The notes under the pieces were generated by a model. It ran no database searches, was not told the DNA's origin, and saw nothing but the letters and a program-made list of their open reading frames with translations. From the NCBI GenBank assembly GCA_050084515.1, contig CM114271.1:39122001-39186000 (forward strand): a DNA stretch of 64,000 bases, written 5' to 3'. The position numbers were made by a program, and so were the translations under genes. Shown here in pieces: positions 35,226-47,856 of this stretch. Origin of the DNA: Blasia pusilla. Its lineage: Eukaryota > Marchantiophyta > Marchantiopsida > Blasiales. The stretch's first letter is position 1, and every line of letters begins with the position of its first letter.

Positions 35226-35508
35226 AGGTTGCACATAGACAAAGATCGATTGCAAAGGCCCGCGGTTGGCTTGCGCAAGACCCTGCACACGCCCACCGTG
35301 GGCCCAGTGTGGGCAATGCGTGGACTTGATGCGGGCCAGGCGAGGGCTTGTAGCCCGCACACCCGTATAATCTCAGGCCACCTCCTTTAATCCGAGCCCA
35401 CACCCATTCCAACTTCCCACATCCCGAGCATGTGATGACGACCCGGGTACCAAAAAACCTCGAGCGAGGGACTTGTTGGGCATGTCCACACTTTTTGTGT
35501 AACTTTGG
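35226..35508. mobile_element. Short TIR element family M1, copy c
   Basis: It starts AAGGTTGCACATAGACAAAG and ends GGCATGTCCACACTTTTTGTG then TAACTTTG. The interior is GC-rich with GCGGGCC and GCCCGCAC words as in copies b, e and f. Confidence 0.75.
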
Positions 35509-36229
35509 GAGGTGGATGGACTGAAAGTATGTCCTGAACGTCTAAACTGAGTACCGATCATTTAATGACGAGCTAATGAGAAGAAAGTCACTTTACAACG
35601 TAGTCACCCTCAAATGGAGAAGTAGGCCGTTTTTATTTTAGAAACAAATAGTGAAAATACCTCACGACCTCTACATCGCCCTATTGGATGTTTGAGTTGG
35701 AAGGGGAATTCCTGTATACAACCACAACTTACCCACCTATCCTCTCTCTTGGAAGTACCTATTTGATACACTTTAAGAGGATATCTCATGTTAACTAGTG
35801 TGCGGCCCTCGAGAGGGGGAGGGAGAAATTAGTTATTGAACTTGTGTGAAGGCATGTGGATAAGCTAGATGATGAAAAAACACACACGGAGTATATGTAA
35901 GGGCAAACGTCCGTAAGACCATAATTACATGGCCTTTCAACTAGAACTAAATTGGAAGGTCAAATTAGATCACAATAGTATTTTCCATCAATCAACTATA
36001 GCAAATTAATTTGTTTGGTATCATGGAATTTTCATATTTTACTTTTTGTACGCATATTGTATGCGGGAGGTGCTACTTGGACTAGTACCCTTTACAAGAA
36101 AACTTATCGACAGCTTTCTCTCTTTGATTCTTAAGAACCGATACGACAAGCAACCTTTGTTTCCCCGTGGTAAGCCATAAAAATCCTAAGAACCCGTATG
36201 ACACGTCCCATAACAAGATACCGAGTTCA

Positions 36230-36710
36230 AAATCCTACGCTGTAAACAGTCCAACGGCGTGAGGTAGTGAGCCCGTAGGATGAGTTTAGACAAGCAGATC
36301 GTCGCAGGCGTTTGCTGTCGGTCGGGAAACGAGCCGGCAAAAATCCACGGCGCCGTCGACCGACCGACCGACCGTGGGCTACCTGTCTTGCTGCCCTAGA
36401 GTCTAGAGGCCGTCCGAGTCCGCTTTACAGTGGAGCCCTCGCGCGCTCCCAAGCGTAGTGAGTTCGTGACTGCCAGGCTGTCGGCTCGTGGTTGGTCCTG
36501 GTGTTCCGTCAGGGCAGCATTTATGGTATTGATCCTTGTCTCTGACGTGGATTCTGACTGTCATGCAAAGCTGGCCACCTGGCCGCTGTGGGACACTTGG
36601 TGCAGAGCGGTGTCACTTCTTCTGTTTGAGCCCCAGCGCGCACTCGTTCTAGTGCGTCTAGGGCTTTCGTGGAGGCTTTCCCTTGTTACATTTCCCCTTC
36701 GTTAGCATAC
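36230..36710. other. GC-rich island with unrecognised 91-codon open frame
   Basis: It contrasts with the AT-rich surroundings and contains a (CGAC)n run at 36356-36374. An open frame at 36430-36705 (plus) has no homology that I recognise. It could be a gene 5' region or transposon DNA. Confidence 0.35.
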
Positions 36711-36933
36711 AACTTTCATGCCCTTTCGTTTTCACTTTTCATAGTTTGGGTTAATTGTTAGTTGAAAGGTGAAGGTGAGGACGTGTGAAATCTGATTGCT
36801 ACCTTGTCTACCTTATATCAGTTTAGTCGTACTTGGTGACTTCAAATTGGAGGACGGTGTATCTTGAGGTTATGCATGAGAGTGATGATATATTTCAAAT
36901 GTTATTAAGAGATGTTTATAAACTATGCCCTAA

Positions 36934-37089
36934 TCTATATTATTATAAGAGGATGGGGTTTGAGAAAACCCTTCCTCTCCTCACGGCACGCAAGCTTTTC
37001 AAGCCGCTTCCCCTTAGGACACGTGTCTAACAACACTTCAATTTCATTTTGGATGTTGTTCACCCATGCTGCGCACGGGCACCGACTAG
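36934..37089 (+). mobile_element. Miniature non-autonomous Helitron, 156 bp
   Basis: The 5' end is TCTATATTATTATAAGAGGA after host A (36933). The 3' end has a hairpin CCCATGC-TGC-GCACGGG (37063-37079, one mismatch) followed by CACCGACTAG and host T (37090). Insertion between A and T, 5' TC, 3' CTAG and a subterminal hairpin are all Helitron hallmarks. It carries no coding capacity. Confidence 0.85.
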
Positions 37090-37125
37090 TAGTAGTAATA
37101 ATAATAGTAATAATGATAATAATTA
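37086..37125. repeat. Imperfect (TAR)n trinucleotide tract
   Basis: AGTAGTAGTAATAATAATAG-type repeats directly at the Helitron 3' border. Confidence 0.85.
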
Positions 37126-37604
37126 CTACGTTTGTGCTCCTACATTGCATTGGGATCCTCTTACCCTACAGAGAATGGCCATTCATTTTGATTCCTTTGG
37201 TCCTAGTTTGTAAGTCCTACCTCCCATAGACATCCCTTTATGGAGGAAAATGACGTCTCAAATAATGGGAAGTAAGTCCTTGGATGTCTCCGAGGATATT
37301 GACCGTAGAAGAAGGACGGTATTTCTCTAGGTCAGAGGGTACATCATTTTATATGTTCCGTAATTTTCACGTGACATGAAGTAAATAAAGGGGGAACATG
37401 TCTCTTCGTTCGATTGTTAGAGGCTGAACGTCTACCTCTTTCGGCACCCCGCACTTGACCTGACGTGAAGCCGTAAATAAAACCAAGGACAAGACATCCA
37501 AACTTACAGACACAAATTTGAGATGCCGTAATGGAGAGAGTTGGAGGACAATAAAGAAATTTCTTCTGGTCATCTCATCTCCCATGCCCCGACGAAATTT
37601 TATT

Positions 37605-38345
37605 CTTTATCTTTCCTCCCTCTCATTGAAAATTTAACATTTAAAAGTTTTTCCAATTTATAAACCATCTCTTGTTGAAAAATTTATCATTTTCTCTTCC
37701 TCTATTAAAAGTTAAAATTGATTTCTCTTCCCTTCCTCTCTTTAAAATAAAAATAAAAAATCCTTATAATTTCTTTTTTTGTGTGGAAAATTTATTATTT
37801 AAAAATTAATTTTATTTTTTGAAAATTGATTGCTTTCTCTCTTTCCCTTTCCTAATAAACATTCACGGTTATATCTATTCCCCTCATCTATTGAGAATAA
37901 AAAAGAAAATTCTTTATAAAGCTCCTCCTTGTCAAAAGTTTATTCTCCCCCTACTAGAAATTAAACCTTTTATCTACTCCCCTCGTCTATTAAAATTAAA
38001 AATAATCCTTTTTTTCAAGCCCTCTCTTATGATAAAATTATCTTTTTTCCCTCTCCTCTACCCCATTAAAAGCTTAAAATTCAACCATTTATCCCTTTCT
38101 TTACTCCTCTTGCATTTGAAAAATTTGGCCCTATGATCCTTATCTCTTCTCCCCTCATATATTGAAATAAAAATTTTAACACATGAAATTCTCCATTCTC
38201 GAAAATTTCTCCCTTTCTCTTTTCCTCTTTCCCATTCTCTCTTTATCTTTCTTCCTTGTCTCTATTGAAAATCAAAGCCTTTAGATAGTGTGAAGCTCCC
38301 ATTTGTGGAAAAAAAATCCTCCCTTTCCCCTCCTTTAAATAAAAT
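37605..38345. repeat. Degenerate minisatellite, about 55-70-bp CT/AT units
   Basis: Units of the form CCCTCTCATTGAAAATT, AAAGTTT and TATAAA recur about ten times with strong drift between CT-rich and AT-rich halves. The open frame at 37819-38136 is a by-product. Confidence 0.6.
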
Positions 38346-38953
38346 TAATCATTTCCTTATGAATCATAGACATGTGTAATAAGAAGAAATTTTGCGATTG
38401 TATCAAGTGTTAATCAAGTTAATAAAATAGATGCAACATGTTGAGGAACTCATAGAGATTGATCGCCCTTACGTTTCTTAAGGGACATCAATATCTTTGT
38501 GAGAATTATGTTCATGATACTTTATAAAAAAATTTGCAATATTGAGCACCCCTCAATGCTTTCATAATCCCCTATCAGTTTTAGTCGGCTAGATCTACTA
38601 ACAATGTAGATCTAGACAAACATTATTTGGTGAGGCAATGGTGACACTTACCATATTTTTAGGGAGTTGATTTTTGGTGTTGTCAAATCTGTTTCGAAAG
38701 TTGACTTGGATTGGCAATGGAGCACAAGACATCCTCCATTCTACCTTGAATAGTAGTAGCAATCCTAAGTCAGGCATACTTCCTAACAACATCCAACTAT
38801 TTTGTTTTACTCTTGAAGTATGAACTTGTGGAGAGCTATTCCCACTATTCTATGCATGATACTCTCATATAGAAACTCGATCATAACTTCTGTCATAATG
38901 TGCTAAATCAATTTATTCTTAATATTGAAATTGTAGACTCTCAAACTGTTTTT

Positions 38954-38995
38954 AATAAATAAATAAATAAATAAATAAGTAAATAAAAATAAATA
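38954..38995. repeat. (AAAT)n microsatellite
   Basis: About nine AAAT/AAGT units. Confidence 0.9.
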
Positions 38996-39880
38996 TCATT
39001 TAATTGTAGGTATGAAACTTATGCATGACAAATCTAAGTCCCCTCCTTTCCACCAAAATTCATTGAAAATTCATCATCTCAGCTTCCGCTTCGAATACAA
39101 TAGCACAGCCTTCATGTAGCTATGAGTGATATCAACGAATTACTTTCATTTGCGATTTTGCTAGGTATCTAGGGTTGCAAATATCATACCTGGAGTCTAC
39201 TGTACTATTTGTGAGGATGTTGGCAAAACTCCTCATTTCTACAAAATGCATGCAACAAGAGCCGATTCATTCACAATTATCGAATGCAGTAGAGGTCGAC
39301 TAGACTCAGAAGTTTGCTAACCTGCAATTCTTGTGGGTCTGCAGAGCTTCCCTCGGGTGATGTATTGGAGAATCTATGACCATTGAGTGGGACACACCAA
39401 ATGGGTTGAGATTTGTTTCGAATTCACGAAGCTTTCACACACAGTAAGGCTCACCAGCGAAATGGCGGTACATATCACGAAGTTTCACACTGCAATCGGA
39501 ATTGAACTCCAGATTGTTACATTTCTGAGTTCATGGCGATGGGAAAGGTGAACTTACGTGTATCCTTCCCGAATCTGTCGAGTTCCATGCAATGAACGAC
39601 ACATAAATTCAGTCAGAAATCGGAAGACGCTTCTCTCTCAACACAACAACAAGCTTTGTTGTCGCCGTCCTAATGATTGCTGATCACTCTGACTGCTTAT
39701 AGAGGAAGTCGGAGAGAAACTTCAGTAAATGACTTCCCTCATCGAAATCTGGGGAGACTTGTAGGATATGAAGGCGAATGCATGCAACTGGGGTATGGTT
39801 CTGTGTAGCGTAAGGGATGAATGAAATAGGCGATTTGTTGTCCAGGGGGATCCAGAGAGGATCATGGGACTTTGATTTGC
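38996..39880. other. No gene recognised
   Basis: Short open frames only. The minus-strand one at 39684-39911 may be 3' sequence of the adjacent LINE fragment. Confidence 0.4.
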
Positions 39881-39899
39881 AAATTAGGCGATAATTGAG

Positions 39900-40660
39900 C
39901 AGGAAGAGCACAACACAGAGGACCTATGAAGTCATCTGGTCCAGGTGGTGCTCTCCAGCTTTCACATACCTGTGTCAGAATTTAGCCATGACGATAGGGC
40001 CTTTGAAAAAATCAGGGAACTCCACTCTGACGGCATCGTGCATATTGCAAGCGGAAAGAAAGTGCTCTTCATCATCCAGAATTTCTGAGCTACAATGTGT
40101 ACACAATCTATCGTACCTTTTTGTTTGCGGAGGAGGAGGAAGAAGACTAAGATCATCTCTAGGTTTGGGAAGAGCAGGAGATCCTCCACAAGTCCACCGA
40201 AACCTATCCGACTTATAAGTCCCAGATGAGGGACGTTCACATCAAGAAACTGCCGGGACAGACCACAGTAAGGTCGACAATGTGACGAGATTCCTCCACT
40301 CCTACGCCATCACATCTGAACAAAATCTCTTTGTCATTATGCGCACAATGCGCACCTCACTAGAAAAGAAAAGACTCGAAGCTGTGAAGTTGAAAACATT
40401 TGCCACGAACTGCAAAGGTTGGAGCGCAAGCCAAATTTGGAGTGAATCCACTGGAGGATAGACGTGGACTCACCAAGTTGAAATGAAGGAAACATATCGA
40501 CGCAATGGTTCCCTATCGCAGCCATAAAGTGCTGGTAAGCACCATGTGGATCCAAAAGGAGGCCAGTGAAGCAGACCCCATCTTAGATTAAAAAGATCTA
40601 ACAGATTTTGAGTGCAACAAAGCTCCGCAGAATGCCTGAAGTATGGGCGAGAAATCAAGA
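39900..40660 (-). pseudogene. LINE reverse transcriptase C-terminal fragment, second copy
   Basis: On the minus strand a frame through 40220-39984 contains KRYDRLCTHCSSEILDDEEH and FLSACN. This has the same C-x2-C-x9-H-x4-C zinc pattern as the fragment at 12.9 kb, again followed by R-x-EFPDFFK and a stop. Upstream frames to 40660 are broken. The shared motif and spacing show that both derive from one LINE family. Confidence 0.55.
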
Positions 40661-40689
40661 GAAATAGTTTGTGGATACTGTAACTAAAG

Positions 40690-41300
40690 CAGGTGAAGAG
40701 CCCTCACAGCTTTGAGGAGACAACCATAAAAATGAGACCTTACTCTTCTGAAATGTGTGTCCGGAACCCACACAACAATCTATGGGGATCTCTTTGTTTG
40801 GGAACCAAGAGCAAATTCAGGTCAGGGGAGGTTCATTTAAACCAGAAAAAGAGCAGGATGGGAACAAAATCAAAGTCCTAAACACTATGACAGTTGGGAT
40901 GAACCCTTTCGCCATACGATCACCTATGCTAAAGTTCAGAGTAGAAAGAGAGACAAACTACGACTGAGAGTGGTAGGCTTCTACCACCAGAGCTGTTTGT
41001 CACATTCAGTAGCCTAGATTCACTGCCCACAGCTGACGCGTGACGTATTTTAGGCACCTCAATCAGGTAAGGTTGTAAAGCATTTCTTGACTTAAAAACT
41101 GGAGCAACACTCTGTCTGGTTAGCACTCACACCCTGTTACTAGCACCGTCAAAAGTAGATAATGCGTTACTCACTAAGACCCTACATCTACCTTGAGCAG
41201 CTGTTACCAAACGTGGTGTCCTCTGCCTACACCTCTATACTCTGTCCGCTTCTTGAACACATCTTCCCTACCATCGTAGCATCCAGAGTGTGCTGATTAG
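40690..41300. repeat. Dispersed repeat family R1, copy 3
   Basis: It carries the same ordered words as copies 1 and 2: TTTGGGAACC, AGCAGGATGGGAAC, TAGATTCACTGCCCA, CTCAATCAGGTAAGGTTGTAAAG. As with copy 2 it lies next to a LINE C-terminal fragment on the side of higher coordinates. Confidence 0.6.
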
Positions 41301-42129
41301 TGGGCTGGTGTAATTTCGCTGCCAACCATAGTTGGCTTATCCTACTCACTATGTACAGTTGCATAATGTTGCTTGGCGCAACATTCGGATTCATCTTCTT
41401 TCTCCTTCAGCGAAGCTGCAAAGTCGATCTATTCAATCAAATGAGGATTTCTGTCTTGCCTCGTAACATACTCGTACACCACAAGGCCCTTTCCTTCTAT
41501 CTCGGGTGCTCGCTACTTTTCCGGCGTCACTCTTCAAACAGTGAAAGAGACTGTTGTTCGTGATTGTTGCTGACACTTCGCTCAATGCTGTAAGTCCCGA
41601 ATCACGTCGCCGTGCGTTCAGCGAATCACGAATACGGTGGTTCCCTATCCCTTCACCAAATCGGACATTTGTCACTCTTCATGCACGTGTCAGGAATCCG
41701 AGTTTCCGCTACGGATCCTCAATAAGTTAGCCACCCGACATTGATCCATTTTGTAAAATTTATAAGAACTTCTTTGGATATCGCTGACTTTCGTGAATCG
41801 ATGGCCCTCTGGCCTGAGACTGTCAATCAGAATTCGTGTTTTCCGTCGCAATTCTTCCAGCGTGCTTTTCCTCGCTACCTCAACACATATCTTTGGCATT
41901 CCACTTCCGATCACCAATTTGAGATGATTAGAGGTATTGTAAAGGGAGTCCCGTGTGTGTATATTGTCAACTCGTCACGAGACATGAACTCAAGCAGTCA
42001 ACTCAAACTAATAGCACAGTGTCGGTACGCGGACGACCAATCCGTCCTTCCCACAATTACTCAAAAACGCGAAGGTAGTACCATTGACTTTCCTCGGCCG
42101 CCGCGTCGGATTCGATATATGCTGTAATG

Positions 42130-42450
42130 TTCTCATAACCGAAGCCCATAGTTTGTCCCGGAAACGCATTGAAGGCGCTCATAACCACATGAGATTCCTC
42201 CAAAATGTGCCATTGTACTCCCGACTTTCGATCTCCATATACCTCCGATCCAATTCAATCCAGGCAGGTCTGTTCACTTTCAGAATGCCAAAAGCATGGG
42301 TTGACTCGAATCTTCTCACTGCCTTCCTATTCACGCTCTCAGTTCCAATAGCGGAGAAGAATAGGAGACGTTTCCGTCGCGTAACCCCGTCCCCACCCCC
42401 ACCGTGTGTAGATAGGGCTGCGATTAGAATCTGTTATCCTATATGAAATC
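42130..42450. repeat. Dispersed repeat family R2, copy 1
   Basis: The words ACCTCCGATCCAATTCAAT, CAGAATGCC, ATGGGTTGACTCGAATCT and CACGCTCTCAGTTCC-AGC-GAAG are matched in the same order at 45780-45970. Coding origin is possible but unrecognised. Confidence 0.6.
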
Positions 42451-42569
42451 TCTCTCTCACGATTTCGTAAACCTCATTCGGAGGAACGGGTTAGTAAGTT
42501 AGAAGTGGAGGAGAGTTTTCGAACGATGGAAAGGATTGGTTGATGCCATACATGATAATTAGAGAAATT

Positions 42570-43830
42570 GATTCATAATGCTATGGTGGAATAAAGAAAA
42601 CCTTATTATATAATCATCATGTAGGAAATATAAGAGGCATTGTTTTAGGTATAACAACACTATTATTATTAAACGGAGGGCGTATAACACACTCACGCTT
42701 CGGGATTCCTATGGATCTTGATGAAAATTCTTCTTGCGGAATACGTGTCAATAGTGACGCGACACGTGTGATATGAAAGATTCAACTTATTACATGGGAT
42801 GATGCACCTATGATTCATCGCCATGCGTTTGATGTCGTGAATCGTACCTTGAAAGATATTATGGAAGTGAGGGATGTGCTATTTGGGAATAAGTTCATTA
42901 TGTTTGGTGATGATTTTTGTTAAGTTTAACTTGTTATTTGTCATGAGGATTGTTCAAAAAATTATTCAAGCCACTTTAAAGAAATCATTCTTTGGGAGAT
43001 GATTTCATTCAACTATCGTTTGAGATGGTTCTTCGCAGTAATAATATAAATGATCTTATTGATATTATATATGGGACTCATCATCAACGGTTTCATAATA
43101 TCAAAATTTTGAGAGATACAACTATTCTCACACCGAGAAATAAAGATATTGATGATATAAATTCGGAAGTTTTGTCTCGATTTTATGGAGAGGCAATTAT
43201 CATTACTCTTAATGTTGATTCTTTTAATGATTATATATTACTTCAAGAAATAATCCTATTGAGGAGACTTTTTGGGACAATTTCCTCTAACAAGTATGTG
43301 TTATGTACAAGAGCATACTTACCTTAGCGTTGACACTCTTCCAAACGAGGGAATGAGCTATATTTATCCAACTGAATTCTTGAATACATGCTTACCTTCT
43401 AAAGTACCCCCACATTTTTTGAGTTTGAAGGTTGGTGCACCAATCAAGCTTCTATGAAACATGAACGGACAAGCAAATGACACTCGATTGATCATTCGTG
43501 AATTCATGCAACATATTATAGATGGTAAAATTATTACGAGGAAGAACATAAGAAATCGAGTTTTCATTCCGCGCATCCCATTGATTGCTTCCGACTCGGA
43601 CTTGTCTTTTGATTTACGTAGATTGCAATTCCTTATTTGTCTTGCTTTTGCCATGATTATTAATAAATCGCAAGGTTAGACTTTGCAAAAGGTTGGAATT
43701 TACTTACCTTCGTATGTATTTTCTCATGACTAACTATATATGTGGCATTATCTAGAGTAGGACAAAAGAATTCAATTCATATTATGATTGGCAATGATAC
43801 ACACTCAAATGAGAAAGATGACTACACCAA
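42570..43830 (+). pseudogene. Helitron PIF1-like helicase, decayed
   Basis: Several frames together give a Helitron helicase C-terminal half. THSRFGIPMDL and LITWDDAPMIHRHAFDVVN (42690-42850) correspond to the helicase II/DEAD-like box. Then come LFGNKFIMFGDDF, ILTPRNKDIDDINSEVLSRF (43125-43180), VPPHFLSLKVGAPIKLL (43405-43457), IPRIPLIASDSDLSFDLRRL and LAFAMIINKSQG (43570-43679), and a final YLPSYVFSHD. Stops at 42920, 43327, 43457 and 43679 and several shifts inactivate it. The Rep domain normally upstream is not found, so the element is 5'-truncated. Confidence 0.88.
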
Positions 43831-43973
43831 GAATGGAGTCTATAAGGAAATCCTTGCATGAAATAAACTACTCATTTTTTTAAATGACACGAGATGAAGA
43901 TATTTGAAAAAATGATATATTTTTTCAATTCTCAATTAATTCTAAAATTAATTTTCTAAAAAATATTTATATA

Positions 43974-44002
43974 CCTGTGCATTGCACGAGCACCTTAATA
44001 GT
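43974..44002 (+). mobile_element. 3' terminus of the helicase-bearing Helitron
   Basis: The hairpin TGTGC-ATT-GCACGA is followed by GCACCTTAATAGT. This matches the ACGGGCAC-nnn-CTRR ends of the mini-Helitrons, though CTRR is mutated. It ends the element that contains the helicase remnant. Confidence 0.6.
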
Positions 44003-44701
44003 AAGACTGGAAAGTGGAGCCTCCCAGTCCTTTGGGGTCTCATGTTCTGCCATTCTTTCGCTCTATCGTTTAAAGCAATTATTTTTCTCAATTATGACTT
44101 TTTGTAATGATGTAATTTAAGATATAGTGCACCGATTCCTATTTAAATATTCAGATACAAATCTCTTTCCGCAAAGGAGGAGCATCCTCCACATTTATTA
44201 ATTTGGATTGGAAGGGATAATGGGACACACGGATCCTATAATGGCTCAGTATGACAAAAGTATTTCTTAGAAACTAATTAGTGCCCGTACAAATATGCCC
44301 CCTCCCGTATGTATGCACGCCCGTGCATATACTCCCTTATAAAATATGTGATGGTTTAGGGTGACACGTGTCATGCTTTGCAGGTGTCGCCATGTCATAC
44401 TCGTCAATTATAGTATAGATTTAGTGACACTTGTCACACCGAGGAGAATTGGAAAAAAATTGCATGCTCACATCAAGACCGTGCTCTCCACTGGGGTACC
44501 TAGCAATCTTATTGTGAGGATAGTAACAATACATCCTAGAGCATTTTCTTACGCACGTGATAGGGGTTATATGAAAAGTGCCCCTTGGAAAATTCCAAAT
44601 GAGAAATTTGTATGTTATGAAGAAAAAGACAAAAATATGTAACCCAATGACACTTGGCAGCCATTCAAAGTTTGAAGTAGAGAAGAGGTAAACACGAATA
44701 A

Positions 44702-44825
44702 TCCTCATAATAAAAAGAGGATTGGGTTTGAGGAAACCCTCCTTAGGTGTTGACACCCTTCCTCTAAGGGCTCCTACAATGTCTACGGAGTTGATTTAAG
44801 GAGAAATAATACGGGCACATGCTAA
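44702..44825 (+). mobile_element. Miniature Helitron, 124 bp
   Basis: The 5' end is TCCTCATAATAAAAAGAGGA after host A (44701). A GGGTTTGAGGAAACCCTCC subterminal block is shared with the 36.9-kb copy. The 3' end is ACGGGCACATGCTAA before host T (44826). No clear 3' hairpin remains. Confidence 0.62.
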
Positions 44826-45582
44826 TAGATCTATATATATAGTTATGCAAGCATTCCCTCTCTCCATCCATTTAATTTGTCCACATGTCCTATTCACATG
44901 TTTTGTAATTCTTTTCTTCCCACCCTAGTCCAAGTGCCCCACACTGGTTTTAACCGCTCCTCTGTTTAAAAAATACACTGGGAATCATACGGGGATTGGT
45001 AATTGAAACCTGAATTAAACAGCGATCCGTGCATGACACGATAGCTCACTAACCTTGCCGATTAATCATTCAATTTCCGCACCACACACGAAGGTTCGAG
45101 GATGGGTTTCCCATTAAGAATTCATATATATGTATTATTATAACATAAAATTATAAAATAAAATGATATTACTATAGTACGACTTACAAGTATTTACAAT
45201 ATAAAACAATTCACCCTAATATTGTGTGCGAATCGGCGCGATGTGTCGGGTCCACTCGAGAGTATCCTTCTACTTCGTTGACTTAATACCAACCGAATAA
45301 AAGACGAAATTTTCCCCCACGCAGACACCACATGTGACTTGTTTTGCCACTTGATAAATAATGACCTTAAGGGACCGTGCGATCCACGGATCCCTTGTTG
45401 ATAGTTCAAGTTTAAACGCACCTCTCCTTACCAATCTTTATACGACCCCTTAAATGACCTAAAGTATTTGTCAAAGAAGTCCAATGACACGTACCCCCCA
45501 AAATAGCCAGACGACATGACATATCCTCTGGCTCGATCTTTTCTTCAGCAACTGCGAGGAAAGAAGGAAAGTGGGAGCTAAT

Positions 45583-45680
45583 CTTTTCTGGTCTCGTTGT
45601 AGCCTTCAGGTTTCGACTCTTTGTACTTCCGATGGGTTTTCCATCACACGTTTTTTTCGAAGTGCATCATTATAAAAAAG
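45583..45680 (+). repeat. Shared 3'-tail-like segment, copy 1
   Basis: The block TTTTCTGGTC-CGTTGT-GCCTTCAGGTTT-GACTCTTTG, then ACTTCCGATGGGTTTTCCAT and TTTTCGAAGTGCATC, recurs at 62215-62330. Such segments resemble the 3' ends of plant LINEs, but this is inferred. Confidence 0.7.
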
Positions 45681-45779
45681 CTAATCGCGCAGAAGGAGTG
45701 GGACGGAACATGAGACCCCAACGGACTGGGAGAGATTCCTCCAGAGCCTCCTTCATTATCTTGTCTACGTCTGCGAAAA

Positions 45780-45970
45780 ACCGCTACATCTGCCAGAAAC
45801 ATGTGCCGATCAGTTCCTCTCGACTCGCGATCTCCCGATCGTGCACTACCTCCGATCCACTTCATTCAGAATGCCGATGCGATGGACTGACTCGAATCTC
45901 CTGATCGCCCTCCGATCCGCGCTCTCGCTACCAGAAGCAGGAGACAATACGAAGCGCTTCGGTCTTCCGT
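45780..45970. repeat. Dispersed repeat family R2, copy 2
   Basis: Diverged match to 42225-42370 in the same orientation. Confidence 0.6.
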
Positions 45971-46259
45971 ATTCTCTCGCGCTCAGGGCTCCATACAACC
46001 GATTTCCGTGATCTTGCCTTTCGGTGATCCTCACTCAATGTGTCCGGGCAATAACTCACGCCGTACATTCTCTCTCTGTCAGGATATCGTAAACGAGTCC
46101 AAACATATCGTATCGTACCCACAAATAACAATAATTCTGTCAGTCGGTGGCGGGGCTCAGTCCTCAGGAGTCTCGCAGTCTCACTGCGAAATTCACTCTT
46201 GCTATTCCTCATTATACATACACTCGTCACTTTTCGTCTTCTCATCTAGAGGTTAATCG

Positions 46260-47850
46260 AAGGGGGAGATCTTGGCTTTCGAGTAAATTTATGTGGTCAC
46301 GATAAAAAATTTCTCGAAAACATTTTCTTCTTGCATTCTTGAATACTCTTCTTTTGAGTTGTTATTATCTTTTTTTTCCTCTTCTCAAATTTCTTTTATA
46401 ATAAAGTGGATATATTTTTCTCTCTCAAAACTGTTGTCCATAGATGAGTTATTTCTTTGCAGATAATATCTGTGAAAGTTGTCTCGTAAGCCTAAACATG
46501 GCACCGGTGGTAGATTTCCCTTAAATAACATCCCCGTTAACCACAAGGGCTCTTAAGTGGACAGGTGTCAACAAAAGAATAGCCAAAAAGAAGGATAGAT
46601 GTTAACATTTGAAGAAGATCCTGTGTAATACTCATATATATTACAATTTCTGGCTGTAAGATACCCATATTATATAACGGTTATGGGGAAAAACTCCATT
46701 GACCCCCTGGGTACAAGTATCTAATTTCCGTGCATAAGCATCCACGTTGAGTTTAGATTGTTCTTCACCATTGAAGTTGATGTTAGGCCTTCAGCTTTGG
46801 CGGATTCATCATTACTGCTGGTTATTATCTATACGACTAGTTGGTGCCGTGCCATTCAAAATAGTGTATAATTTTGAATTATTCATCCAAAGTGTACAAT
46901 TTAATTTGAGCTATTCAATTGGCTTAAAAAATCAGTGATTCTATTGGTTGAAAAGGCATATGTCAAGAGGAGAGGTAATTTCAAAATGAAGAGGCACTCT
47001 CCAATAGTAAGATACATTATTGGGATTACCTCCTCTTTTAGTTTAACTCTAAATAGTCGCAAAGTATCTTGGATTTTGGGTTAGGTGAGTGTCCTCTTCT
47101 TATCGGGTTTCGTTCTAAATAAATTCCATAGTCCATTTGATTTGAGAAGCTTTCATAAATGAAAAAAAAGAATGGTGACTGATTTTTTTAAGTGTGAAAT
47201 TTTTGCAACATTAATATTTAAGGTGTTTGGTGCTCATTCGCATTGTAGGCAAGTTTTCAATAAGTTTGAAACGAGTGTCAAAAGATTAATCACAAGAAAA
47301 ATATTTATAGATAATTCTTAGTATCCTACTAACCAAAAAAAAAATGAATGCACAATTTAGTTACTTAGGATATGACATGGCTCTCTAGTTTGAAGCCTCC
47401 TTTATTAAATGAAAAAAAGCCTCACATCTTTAGAATATATGTTGTCAAGATAGTAAGGCTCTTCATGTGAATGGAAGTTCACACTCACTTAAAGAAGTGA
47501 AGCTTTCAAGAAGGTTTTTTTACATATACCATTAGATTTTATGAAAATCGATTGAGTGCATCTCACGGGCGGGAAAATATAGTATTATTTTGGGTAGATG
47601 CTTGTGGAGGAAACTCCATTTTAGACCTTAGAACCCAATGTATTTAAGGGCTACTGTTAATCTCCATTGAACTTCAATAACCGTTTCATGTAATGCTTCT
47701 TTTCTTTTCTTTCCAAGGTGTTGGAAGGTGATAGGACTATTCCATAGGAACCTCTTGTGAGAGTTATTTTTTTCATCTCTTTTTCTTTGGCGAGGAGTGA
47801 AAGTGGGAAGTTCTCCTCTAGGGAACTTTTCTTGTAACTTTTGCAAGTGT
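46260..47850. other. Intergenic, no gene recognised
   Basis: AT-rich, with no recognisable domain. Confidence 0.5.
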
Positions 47851-47856
47851 TAAGGG

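Noticed and set aside
36935-37229. Open frames on both strands near 37 kb
   Set aside because: They overlap the mini-Helitron and the adjoining (TAR)n tract.
44274-44300. Possible minus-strand Helitron 3' end (GTACGGGCACTAATTAG)
   Set aside because: It has the right word order but no matching 5' end and a mutated CTRR, so it is not listed as an element.
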